Origin: Alphaproteobacteria bacterium
GTDB taxonomy: Bacteria > Pseudomonadota > Alphaproteobacteria > Geminicoccales > Geminicoccaceae
NCBI GenBank assembly: GCA_026984595.1
Contig: JALSRW010000613.1
Location: 1 to 5,770 of the forward strand
DNA length: 5,770 nucleotides
Direction of reading: 5' to 3'
The position numbers and the translations under genes were made by a program. The notes under the pieces are model-generated. The model was not told the DNA's origin, did no database searches, and saw only the letters and a program-made list of their open reading frames with translations. This document shows, in pieces, positions 1-5,746 of the stretch; within the stretch, counting starts at the first letter, position 1; every line of letters starts with the position of its first letter.

Positions 1-285
1 GACCCCTTCCCGGATCAGGCTCGCGGTGGCCTCGTCCTTCTTGGCCTCGGCATCCAGGGCCTCCACCACCACCGCATAGTATTCGTCACCGAGAGCCGGG
101 TGCGGGTAGAGCGCCCGGGTCATGGCTATGAGCGTGCGTGCGGTGTTCTCGTCGAAGGCATCCAGGGTGATCGCCCAGGAGCGGTCGGGATCGAAGAACA
201 TCACCTTGCCCGCCGCCGAGACGGCGAGCATCGCTTCTCCGCTTCGCCGCAGGAAGCGTCTCCTGTCGAGTACGTATTTGGGCAT
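1..285 (-). CDS. Small twin-arginine-type protein, probable dehydrogenase accessory subunit (partial, 3' end off window)
   Basis: An uninterrupted frame of 95 codons starts at the ATG at 285-283 and runs off the left edge. A good Shine-Dalgarno (GGGGAG, about 8 nt upstream) supports this start. The N-terminus has a twin-arginine-like motif, DRRRFLR at residues 7-13, with Asp where the consensus has Ser/Thr. The following segment (residues 15-31) is only weakly hydrophobic, so export by Tat is possible but not certain. Residues 43-80 (DAFDENTARTL, ALYPHPALGD, YYAVVVEALD) resemble, from memory, the small Tat-signal / gluconate 2-dehydrogenase subunit 3-like proteins that accompany GMC-family flavin dehydrogenases. 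Family members usually run to roughly 170-200 residues, so about half is missing. It lies 76 bp downstream of the glyoxalase gene on the same strand, probably in one operon, with a GMC oxidoreductase expected further left. That gene is expected only by inference. The coding call is firm; the functional assignment is moderate. Confidence 0.75.
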   Translation of the reverse strand, partial: MPKYVLDRRRFLRRSGEAMLAVSAAGKVMFFDPDRSWAITLDAFDENTARTLIAMTRALYPHPALGDEYYAVVVEALDAEAKKDEATASLIREGV

Positions 286-310
286 GAGCCTCACTCCCCG
301 TTTCTGGTTG

Positions 311-357
311 GCGGATCCGAACGGCGCCGGTACCGGGATCCGCGACCGGTACCGGCG
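311..357. repeat. Nested inverted repeats with two CCGGTACCGG palindromes between glyoxalase and the small Tat-type gene
   Basis: A perfect 12-bp inverted repeat pairs 325-336 with 346-357 across a 9-bp loop. Each arm contains the same 10-bp palindrome, CCGGTACCGG, at 327-336 and 346-355, 19 bp apart. A second inverted repeat, GCGGATCC at 311-318 with GGATCCGC at 336-343, uses bases from the loop of the first, so the two stems cannot form together. In the minus-strand transcript the first stem begins 4 nt after the glyoxalase stop codon. There is no T-tract after either stem, so a classical intrinsic terminator is unlikely. A processing or stabilising hairpin, an attenuator-like switch, or a paired protein-binding site are all possible. 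Confidence 0.7.
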
Positions 358-361
358 GGCT

Positions 362-757
362 TCAGCGATAGCGGCCGTGGCGCTGGAGAACCTCGATCTT
401 GTAGCCGTCGGGGTCCTGGACGAAGAAGAAGCGGGCCATGAGCGCGCCTTCGCGGAAGAACTCCTTGATCGGAGCCGGCTCGAACCCCAGTTCGGCGAAC
501 CGTGCGTGTTCGGCATCCAGATCGTCGACGGCGAAAGCGACATGCCCGTAACCATCGCCGTGGGTGTAAGGTTCGCGACGCCCCTTGTTGAGCGTGAGCT
601 CGATCTCGAAATCGGACTCCTCGTTCCGGAGATAGACCAGAGTAAAATCGTCGAAGTCGAAGCGGTCGGCGACACCCAGGCCGAACGCCCGCTCATAGAA
701 CGCGATGGAGCGGTCGAGATCGAGCACACGGATCATCATGTGGATGGCCTTGGCCAT
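362..757 (-). CDS. gloA: Glyoxalase I (lactoylglutathione lyase, VOC superfamily)
   Basis: This 131-residue cytosolic enzyme is predicted to isomerise the hemithioacetal of methylglyoxal and glutathione to S-lactoylglutathione (EC 4.4.1.5), which glyoxalase II then hydrolyses. Its length is close to that of E. coli GloA (135 residues). All four expected metal ligands are visible by alignment from memory with GloA: His6 (AIHMMIRV), Glu53 (EIELTLN), His72 (GYGHVAF) and Glu122 (DPDGYKIEV). The two beta-alpha-beta-beta-beta halves cover roughly residues 1-60 and 68-131. The start at 757 is chosen because a very strong Shine-Dalgarno (GGGGGAGG, 5 nt away) precedes it. An in-frame ATG at 787-785 would add ten residues but has no Shine-Dalgarno. 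The gene is divergent from the rRNA methyltransferase and leads into the small Tat-type gene. The segment after residue 90 (PIKEFFREGALMARFFF) differs from E. coli GloA, so a specialised VOC lyase with another thiol or aldehyde adduct as substrate is the main alternative. Confidence 0.9.
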   Translation of the reverse strand: MAKAIHMMIRVLDLDRSIAFYERAFGLGVADRFDFDDFTLVYLRNEESDFEIELTLNKGRREPYTHGDGYGHVAFAVDDLDAEHARFAELGFEPAPIKEFFREGALMARFFFVQDPDGYKIEVLQRHGRYR

Positions 758-794
758 GACAGCCTCCCCCGTATCGCGTTCCGTCATGGCCAAG
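749..794. repeat. Perfect 12-bp inverted repeat spanning the glyoxalase start codon and ribosome binding site
   Basis: CTTGGCCATGAC at 749-760 is exactly repeated in inverse orientation as GTCATGGCCAAG at 783-794, with a 22-bp spacer. On the glyoxalase mRNA the ATG start codon (757-755) lies in the 3' arm of the stem, and the GGGGGAGG Shine-Dalgarno lies in the loop. The 5' arm also carries an ATG in the same frame. The arrangement could form a translational control hairpin, or be a two-half-site operator with 34 bp between half-site centres. Which of these applies, if either, is not shown by the sequence. Confidence 0.7.
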
Positions 795-831
795 ATGTAC
801 TGCGTTGCTCCCGCCCGCGGGTAGTAGCCGG

Positions 832-837
832 ATAATA
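832..837 (-). promoter_or_regulatory. Possible -10 element for glyoxalase in the divergent intergenic region
   Basis: On the minus strand 837-832 reads TATTAT, five of six matches to the sigma-70 -10 consensus, in an otherwise GC-rich 206-bp divergent gap (758-963). Transcription starting near 825 would give a leader of about 68 nt that includes the inverted repeat at 749-794. No convincing -35 hexamer lies 16-18 bp upstream, where the sequence is GC-only. The overlapping plus-strand GATAAT (831-836) could instead serve the rRNA methyltransferase gene, with a poor TTGCTC -35 at 805-810 and a 20-bp spacer. The call is weak. Apart from the inverted repeat and the methyltransferase Shine-Dalgarno, I see nothing else in this gap. 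Confidence 0.25.
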
Positions 838-963
838 CGGGACGGCTGCCGCCCGGCGGGAGGCTCGGGGCGGCGGGGTCCGCGCCGCGGGGCACTGCCC
901 TCTTGCAACCGCCGGGCCGGTCGGGAATGTTCCGCCCGCCCCGTTTCGACGAAAGGCCATTTC

Positions 964-2148
964 ATGAGATATCCGATCATCCGCGTCCTCGACGGCCGCG
1001 ACCGCCGCCTGCGTGCCGGCCATCCCTGGCTGTTCTCCAACGAGATCCTGTTCGACGAAAACACCCGGGCGCTGCCGCCCGGTTCCCTGGTCCGGGTGAT
1101 GGTGCCCGGCGGCCGGATCTTCGGCGTCGCCCAATTCCATCCGCATTCCCTGATCGCCGCCCGCCTGCTCACCCGCAACAAGGATGCGGTGATCGACGAG
1201 GCCTTTTTCCGCCTGCGCCTCGAACGGGCGTTGCGTCTGCGCGAGCGGATGTTCGAGAAACCCTTCTACCGGCTGGTGCACGCCGAGAGCGACGGGTTGC
1301 CCGGGGTGGTGGTCGACCGCTATGGCGCGCTGCTCGCGGTACAGATCAACACCGTCGGTATGGATCGCTTCACCGACACCATTCTCGCCGAGCTCGACCG
1401 GCTGCTGGCGCCGCGGGCCATCCTGCTGCGCAACGATTCGGCGATGCGGGCGCTCGAAGGCCTCGAGCGGGAGGTCCGCACCGCCAAGGGTGAGGTGCCG
1501 CAGCGGGCCCGGATCGAGGAGAACGGGCTGCCCTTCCTGGCCGATCTTTCGGGAGGCCAGAAGACCGGCTGGTATTACGATCAGCGTCTCAATCGCCGCT
1601 TCCTGCGCATGCTCGCGCGGGAGCAGGAGGTGCTCGATCTCTACTGCTACGGCGGCGGCTTCGGACTCAATGCGCTGGCCGCCGGTGCCCGGTCGGTGCT
1701 GGCCGTCGACAGCAGTGCAGCCGCCCTCGAACTGGCCCGGGAAAACGCCGTGCTGCAGGGGGTCGAAACGCGCTTTCTGACCGAAAAGCACGAAGTGTTC
1801 GCGATGCTCGACCGGCTGATCGAGGACAAGCGACGGTTCGGCCTGGTACTCGCCGACCCCCCGGCCTTCGTCAAGAACCGCAAGAAGCTGGCGGTCGGTC
1901 TGCGTGCCTATCGCAAGCTGGCGCGGCTCTGTGCGAGCGTGGCCGAGGAAGGCGGTTGCCTGGCGATTTCCTCCTGCTCCCACAATGTCACCGAGGAGGC
2001 CTTCACCCGCGAACTGGTGGCCGGCATCCGTGCCGCCGGCAGAAGGGCGATCCAGCTCCACGCGGCCGGCGCCGGCCCCGATCACCCGCTGCACCCCTCC
2101 CTGCCGGAGACCGCCTACCTGAAATTCCGGGTCTACGCCCTCGACTGA
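964..2148 (+). CDS. rlmI: RlmI-family class I SAM-dependent 23S rRNA (cytosine-C5) methyltransferase
   Basis: The 394-residue product matches E. coli RlmI (396 residues) in length and layout. RlmI makes m5C at position 1962 of 23S rRNA using S-adenosylmethionine. Residues 1-75 form the PUA-type RNA-binding domain with the family's HPWLFSNEI segment (20-28). Residues about 80-180 form the central domain (AESDGLPGVVVDRYG, 107-121). The methyltransferase core follows: QKTGWYYDQR (199-208), SAM-binding motif I DLYCYGGGFG (225-234), acidic motif II VDSS (248-251), motif IV DPPAF (298-302) and motif VI SSCS (336-339). Cys338 is the likely catalytic nucleophile. The C-terminal HPLHPSLPETAYLK segment (374-387) is also typical of the family. 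The ATG at 964 is chosen because GAAAGG sits 7 nt upstream and the PUA domain begins at once; the frame stays open further upstream but has no homology there. The gene is apparently monocistronic and divergent from the glyoxalase. The exact target base is inferred from family membership, since several COG1092 paralogues exist. Confidence 0.92.
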   Translation: MRYPIIRVLDGRDRRLRAGHPWLFSNEILFDENTRALPPGSLVRVMVPGGRIFGVAQFHPHSLIAARLLTRNKDAVIDEAFFRLRLERALRLRERMFEKPFYRLVHAESDGLPGVVVDRYGALLAVQINTVGMDRFTDTILAELDRLLAPRAILLRNDSAMRALEGLEREVRTAKGEVPQRARIEENGLPFLADLSGGQKTGWYYDQRLNRRFLRMLAREQEVLDLYCYGGGFGLNALAAGARSVLAVDSSAAALELARENAVLQGVETRFLTEKHEVFAMLDRLIEDKRRFGLVLADPPAFVKNRKKLAVGLRAYRKLARLCASVAEEGGCLAISSCSHNVTEEAFTRELVAGIRAAGRRAIQLHAAGAGPDHPLHPSLPETAYLKFRVYALD

Positions 2149-2165
2149 GGGGCCGTCACGCTTCC

Positions 2166-2175
2166 TGAGCGCTCA
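2166..2175. repeat. 10-bp perfect palindrome TGAGCGCTCA upstream of the secretion-operon promoter
   Basis: TGAGCGCTCA reads the same on both strands. It lies 18 bp after the methyltransferase stop and 11 bp before the candidate -35 of the secretion operon. It has no loop and no following T-tract, so it does not look like a terminator. A regulator-binding site is possible from its position only. Confidence 0.35.
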
Positions 2176-2186
2176 ACCGTTGGTTA

Positions 2187-2215
2187 TTGTCAGGCGGAGC
2201 CAAAACCCGTAATAA
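2187..2215 (+). promoter_or_regulatory. Candidate sigma-70-type promoter for the type I secretion operon
   Basis: TTGTCA at 2187-2192 (five of six matches to the -35 consensus) is separated by exactly 17 bp from TAATAA at 2210-2215 (three of six to the -10). An alternative -10, CGTAAT at 2208-2213, matches four of six but with a 15-bp spacer. The stretch 2181-2222 is clearly richer in A and T than its surroundings. Transcription would start near 2222, leaving about 40 nt before the ATG at 2263. It would separate the secretion operon from the preceding methyltransferase gene. Confidence 0.5.
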
Positions 2216-2262
2216 GCGAATCGTCCCGATCGTGATCCTTGCAGCAGTGCGGGAGTGGGGCG

Positions 2263-4401
2263 ATGACCGTCCCCGAAGATTCCACCGCGCCGGAGCCCGG
2301 GGCTTCGGCCAATCCCTGGGTCGAGGCGCTGGTCCGTCTGTCGGCGCAGACCGAGCGCCCGCTGGCCGCCGAGGCGCTGGCGGAGGCGGCGCCGTCGCAT
2401 GGTGTCGGAATGACCCTGCGCGACGGGCTGCGGCTCGCCGAACGGGCGGGATTCGCGACGTGCCTGCGGCGTGCCACCCGTCGTCGTTTGGCCCGTGCGG
2501 CACCGCCCTTTCTGGTGGTCGGCGACCGACCCGAGGATGTCCGCCTGGTGCGCGGGCACACGGGGAACCGTCTCGTGGTGGTGGATCCGGCGACCGGTCG
2601 CAGCCGGGCGCGCAGCCCGGGCGGGCTCGCCCGCGATGTCCGCCACATCGTTCTGCTGCGTCGTCTGGCGGCGCCGCCGCGGGCCGCGGGTCTGCGCGAG
2701 CTGCTGCTCCAGAAACGATTCTGGCCGGCCTTCGCCCAGCTCGTGACCGCCTCGGTGGTGATCAATCTCCTGGCCCTGGCCACGCCGCTGTTCATGATGA
2801 CGGTCTACAACAAGGTCATCCGCCAGGGCGGGCTCGCCACCCTCGACGTGCTGGTGATCGGCATGCTCAGCCTGGTCGCTTTCGAGCTCGTGCTGCGGGG
2901 CCTGCGCGGCTATGTGGCGAGCTATACGGGCGCCAGGCTCGATGCGGCGGTCGGCCAGGAGGTGCTGCACCGCATCCTGCACCTGCCCTACAGCAGTTTC
3001 GAGAAGATGCCGCCGGCCCGTCTGTTCGAGCGGTTGCGCCAACTCGACCAGCTACGCGCGTTCCTCACCGGCAATCTGCCCCTTTTCCTCGTGGATCTGG
3101 CCTTCGTAGGCCTCTTTCTGGGCGGTCTGTTCCTGCTCCAGAGCACGCTCGGCATGGTCACGCTGGCCGCCCTTCCGTTGTTCGGTCTCTTGAGCTGGCT
3201 CGGCCATCGCCACCAGAGCCGCCACCTCCACACCCATCGGCGCCGGGTGGCGGACAAGAATGCCGCGGTCTGGGAAGCGGTGGCCAACGCCCTGACGGTC
3301 AAGGCCCTGGCACTCGAACCGCAAGTGGAGCGCCGCTTCCGCACCCCGCTCTACGAGACGGCCTGGTCGGGTCTTCGCGCCGGTACGGCGGCCCAGTTCA
3401 CCGCCAGCCTGGCCCAGGCCCTGCAGCATCTGACCGCCGTCGTGCTCGTCTATCTCGGTGCACGCATGGTGATCGCCGGTGAGTTGTCGATCGGCGGTCT
3501 GGTGGCCGCCTCGATCCTCGCTGCGCGGGCGCTGGCCCCCGCCCGCCAGCTCTTCTTCGCCTGGCCCCAGATCCAGCAGATGCGCGAAGCCTACGGGCGG
3601 GTCGATGCCCTGCTGCGGGAAGGCGGGGAACGGCCACGACCCGCCCGCGATGGCGAGGGGCTGCGGCTGCACGGCGACCTGCGCCTGGAATCGGTGACCT
3701 ATCGCTACGGTCCCGGCCGGCCGCCGGCGATCGAGGAGGTCAGCCTCGAAATCCGGGCGGGCCAGATCCTGGCGCTGACCGGTCCGCCCGGGTCCGGCAA
3801 GAGTACGCTGGCGCGGCTGCTGGCAGGGCTGGCGGTCCCGGAAAGGGGGCGGGTGCTGGTGGACGGGCAGGATCTGGCCCGGCTCCCCGCTGCCTCCTAC
3901 CGCCGCCAGATCGGGGTGGTGCCCCAGGAGCTGCAGCTTTTCTCCGGTACCATTGCCGAGAACATCGCGCTCGGGGCGGAGACCTGCCCCCATGCCCGGG
4001 TCGTCGCCGCTGCCCGTTTCGTCGGGCTGCACGATTTCGTGCAGAAGCTGCCCGAGGGTTACGAGACCCGCCTCGGCGAGCAGGGCTGCGGTCTGTCCGC
4101 CGGGCAGCGGCAGCTCGTCTGCATCGCCCGGGCGCTCGTGCGCAACCCGCGCATCCTGATCCTCGACGAGGCGACCAGCGCCCTCGATCCGGAGACCGAG
4201 CGGCTGTTCCTGCGCAATCTCGAGCGCGCTGCCAGCGGCCGCACCGTCATTCTGATCACGCATCGCCCCCATCTGTTGGCGATGTGCGACCGGGTAGTGG
4301 TGCTGCGCGAAGGACGGGTGATCGGCATGGGTGCCCCCGCCGCCGTGGCCGAACTCCTGAAGCGGCCCACCGGTTCCCCCGAGCTCCACGCTGCCGGCTG
4401 A
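2263..4401 (+). CDS. Type I secretion ABC exporter (permease-ATPase) with C39-peptidase-like N-terminal domain
   Basis: This 712-residue inner-membrane exporter, close to HlyB in length (707), should couple ATP hydrolysis to one-step protein export with the adjacent HlyD-type protein and a TolC-type channel. Residues about 18-135 match a C39-peptidase-like domain, but its only cysteine is Cys67. The usual N-terminal catalytic Cys is absent, so it probably binds substrate and does not cleave a leader. Six hydrophobic segments are visible near 156-178, 193-213, 271-293, 295-314, 378-399 and 406-428. The nucleotide-binding domain (about 470-702) has Walker A GPPGSGKST (507-515), Q-loop Gln555, signature LSAGQ (611-615), Walker B ILILDE (631-636), D-loop SALD (639-642) and H-loop His667. 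The signature has Ala in place of the first Gly of canonical LSGGQ; ATPase residues otherwise look intact. ATG 2263 is preferred, with GGGAG 7 nt upstream; an upstream in-frame TTG at 2239 lacks a Shine-Dalgarno. The substrate is unknown: an RTX or other large unprocessed protein fits the degenerate domain. Confidence 0.93.
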   Translation: MTVPEDSTAPEPGASANPWVEALVRLSAQTERPLAAEALAEAAPSHGVGMTLRDGLRLAERAGFATCLRRATRRRLARAAPPFLVVGDRPEDVRLVRGHTGNRLVVVDPATGRSRARSPGGLARDVRHIVLLRRLAAPPRAAGLRELLLQKRFWPAFAQLVTASVVINLLALATPLFMMTVYNKVIRQGGLATLDVLVIGMLSLVAFELVLRGLRGYVASYTGARLDAAVGQEVLHRILHLPYSSFEKMPPARLFERLRQLDQLRAFLTGNLPLFLVDLAFVGLFLGGLFLLQSTLGMVTLAALPLFGLLSWLGHRHQSRHLHTHRRRVADKNAAVWEAVANALTVKALALEPQVERRFRTPLYETAWSGLRAGTAAQFTASLAQALQHLTAVVLVYLGARMVIAGELSIGGLVAASILAARALAPARQLFFAWPQIQQMREAYGRVDALLREGGERPRPARDGEGLRLHGDLRLESVTYRYGPGRPPAIEEVSLEIRAGQILALTGPPGSGKSTLARLLAGLAVPERGRVLVDGQDLARLPAASYRRQIGVVPQELQLFSGTIAENIALGAETCPHARVVAAARFVGLHDFVQKLPEGYETRLGEQGCGLSAGQRQLVCIARALVRNPRILILDEATSALDPETERLFLRNLERAASGRTVILITHRPHLLAMCDRVVVLREGRVIGMGAPAAVAELLKRPTGSPELHAAG

Positions 4402-4405
4402 GGAG
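4400..4405 (+). promoter_or_regulatory. Shine-Dalgarno overlapping the ABC exporter stop codon
   Basis: GAGGAG begins within the TGA stop of the ABC exporter and lies 6 nt before the ATG of the membrane fusion protein. The overlap suggests that ribosomes finishing the first gene help initiate the second, which would keep the two subunits in proportion. It also fixes the downstream start at 4412. Confidence 0.75.
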
Positions 4406-4411
4406 AAGCGG

Positions 4412-5734
4412 ATGGCGACGGCCCGTGCCGACACGCGGTTTCCGGTCGATCTCGAAGCGCGGCTCGATCACCAGCCGCCGCTCTTCACCACCGTTCTGCT
4501 GCTGACCGTCGTCGCGCTTCTGAGCGGGCTTTTCCTCTGGATGGGCTGGGCCCGGGTCGATCGCACGGTGCAGGCCGAAGGCCGGGTCGAGCCGGCCGGT
4601 CGCGTCAAGTTCATCAACCATCCCTTCGGCGGCCGGGTCGCCGCCATCCATGTGCGCGAGGGGCAGCGCGTGGAAGCCGGCGATCCGTTGCTGACGCTGG
4701 ACGGCGAGGCCCAGAAGGCGGCCTATCGCGAGAAGCTGGGGCGACTGCAGCTCCGCACCGCAGAAGTGGCCCGGCTGGAGGCCGAAGCCGCCGGTCGCGA
4801 GCCGCGGTTCGATGCCGGGCTGGCCGCTGCCCGGCCCGATCTGATCGCTTCCCAGAAAGCGCTGTTCGAGGCCCGGGCGGAGGCCTTCGCCGCGCGCCGT
4901 CGGGGGCTGGAGCGCAATCTCCAGAGCCGCCGCAACCAGGTGCGGCTGCGAGCCGCCGAGGTGACCCGGCTGGAGGAGGGGCTCGGTCTTCTCCGCCAGC
5001 AGCTCGAGGCGGTGCGGGCGCTGACCGAGCGCGGCCTCTATCCACGTCTCAAGCTGGTGGCCCTCGAGCGCCAGGAAAGCGATATGCGTGGCGAGCTCGA
5101 GAAGGCCCGAGCGGCGCTGGCCGCGGCGCGGGCCGCCCTCGCCGAGGGGCGGAGCCGGCTCGAAGGGATGGACCGGGAATGGCGCCGCGATGTTCTGGCC
5201 GAACTGGAGCGGGCACGAGCCGAGCGCGACCGTCTGCGCGAGGAGCTGGAGGGCCAGCAGAGCCGGCTCGCCGATCTCGTACTGCGGGCGCCGATCGCGG
5301 GTATCGTCGAGGATCTCGGGGTGACCGCCGTCGGCCAGTCGATCCCCGCCAATGTGCCGGTGATGAAGCTGGTGCCGGTAGGCGAGGAGCTGGTCGTGGA
5401 GGTGCGCGTGGCCAACAGCGATATCGGCGAGATCCGCGAGGGGATGCCGGCGACCCTCAAGGTCCGGGCCTTCGACTTTCTCCGCTACGGCACCCTGTCC
5501 GGGAAGGTTCGGAGCATTTCCGCCGACGCCAGCGAAACGGCGCCCGGCGAGCCGCCCAGCTATCGCGTGGTGGTGGCCGCCGAGCCGCGAACACAGGGAG
5601 CACGCGCCAGGGGCATGGAGATCCTGCCGGGAATGCTCGTGGATGTCGAGTTCAAGGCCGGCGAGCGGACCATTCTCTCCTATCTGACCGATCGCATCCT
5701 GCGTCGCGGTGCCGCCGCCTTTCGCGAAGAGTGA
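4412..5734 (+). CDS. HlyD-family membrane fusion (periplasmic adaptor) protein of type I secretion
   Basis: The 440-residue product is the adaptor that bridges the ABC exporter and an outer-membrane TolC-like channel. A short cytoplasmic N-terminus (1-24) precedes one transmembrane helix (about 25-47, ending FLWMGWARVD). The first half of the lipoyl-like domain follows (about 65-98, GGRVAAIHVREGQRV). A long Arg/Glu/Ala-rich helical coiled coil fills about 100-287, interrupted near 203-215 (TERGLYPRLKL) where the hairpin probably turns. The second lipoyl half has the family signature LRAPIAGIV (291-299). A beta-barrel region covers about 320-420, and the C-terminus has the typical ILPGMLVDVEFKAGER segment (404-419) followed by a helix. 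Length and order match type I secretion HlyD proteins, and nothing appears truncated. It is 10 bp downstream of the exporter and probably co-transcribed. No outer-membrane partner gene follows, so a TolC protein encoded elsewhere is presumably used. Confidence 0.93.
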   Translation: MATARADTRFPVDLEARLDHQPPLFTTVLLLTVVALLSGLFLWMGWARVDRTVQAEGRVEPAGRVKFINHPFGGRVAAIHVREGQRVEAGDPLLTLDGEAQKAAYREKLGRLQLRTAEVARLEAEAAGREPRFDAGLAAARPDLIASQKALFEARAEAFAARRRGLERNLQSRRNQVRLRAAEVTRLEEGLGLLRQQLEAVRALTERGLYPRLKLVALERQESDMRGELEKARAALAAARAALAEGRSRLEGMDREWRRDVLAELERARAERDRLREELEGQQSRLADLVLRAPIAGIVEDLGVTAVGQSIPANVPVMKLVPVGEELVVEVRVANSDIGEIREGMPATLKVRAFDFLRYGTLSGKVRSISADASETAPGEPPSYRVVVAAEPRTQGARARGMEILPGMLVDVEFKAGERTILSYLTDRILRRGAAAFREE

Positions 5735-5746
5735 AACCCGTCCGGC

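Noticed and set aside
122..835. Plus-strand open frame (237 codons) opposite the small Tat-type gene and the glyoxalase
   Set aside because: It runs antisense to the glyoxalase, whose four metal ligands are intact and whose ribosome binding site is strong. The plus-strand frame has no good start signal.
758..895. 46-residue N-terminal extension of glyoxalase
   Set aside because: The extension precedes the strong Shine-Dalgarno and has no homology to glyoxalases. The His6 metal ligand sits at the normal distance from the ATG at 757.
784..2094. Long minus-strand open frame (436 codons) antisense to the rRNA methyltransferase
   Set aside because: It mirrors the codon positions of a clear RlmI-family gene, has a His/Gln/Gly/Arg-rich composition without recognisable domains, and is expected where third positions are almost always G or C.
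2149..2186. Intrinsic terminator after the methyltransferase gene
   Set aside because: The only inverted elements are a loopless 10-bp palindrome and a 4-bp-arm repeat near 2174-2185, and neither is followed by a T-tract.
2187..3482. Plus-strand open frame (431 codons) overlapping the exporter in another frame
   Set aside because: It starts at a TTG inside the promoter region without a Shine-Dalgarno, and its Arg/Gly/Pro/Ala-rich product is typical of an off-frame reading of GC-rich DNA.
3052..4434. Long minus-strand open frame (460 codons) antisense to the ABC exporter
   Set aside because: It is an antisense shadow of the exporter, which carries every ABC motif in order. The antisense product is low in complexity and matches no family I recognise.
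5088..5170. Possible internal repeat in the membrane fusion gene, Ala/Arg-rich codons
   Set aside because: The repetition is that of an Ala/Arg/Glu-rich coiled coil (residues about 226-250) and not a duplicated DNA unit.
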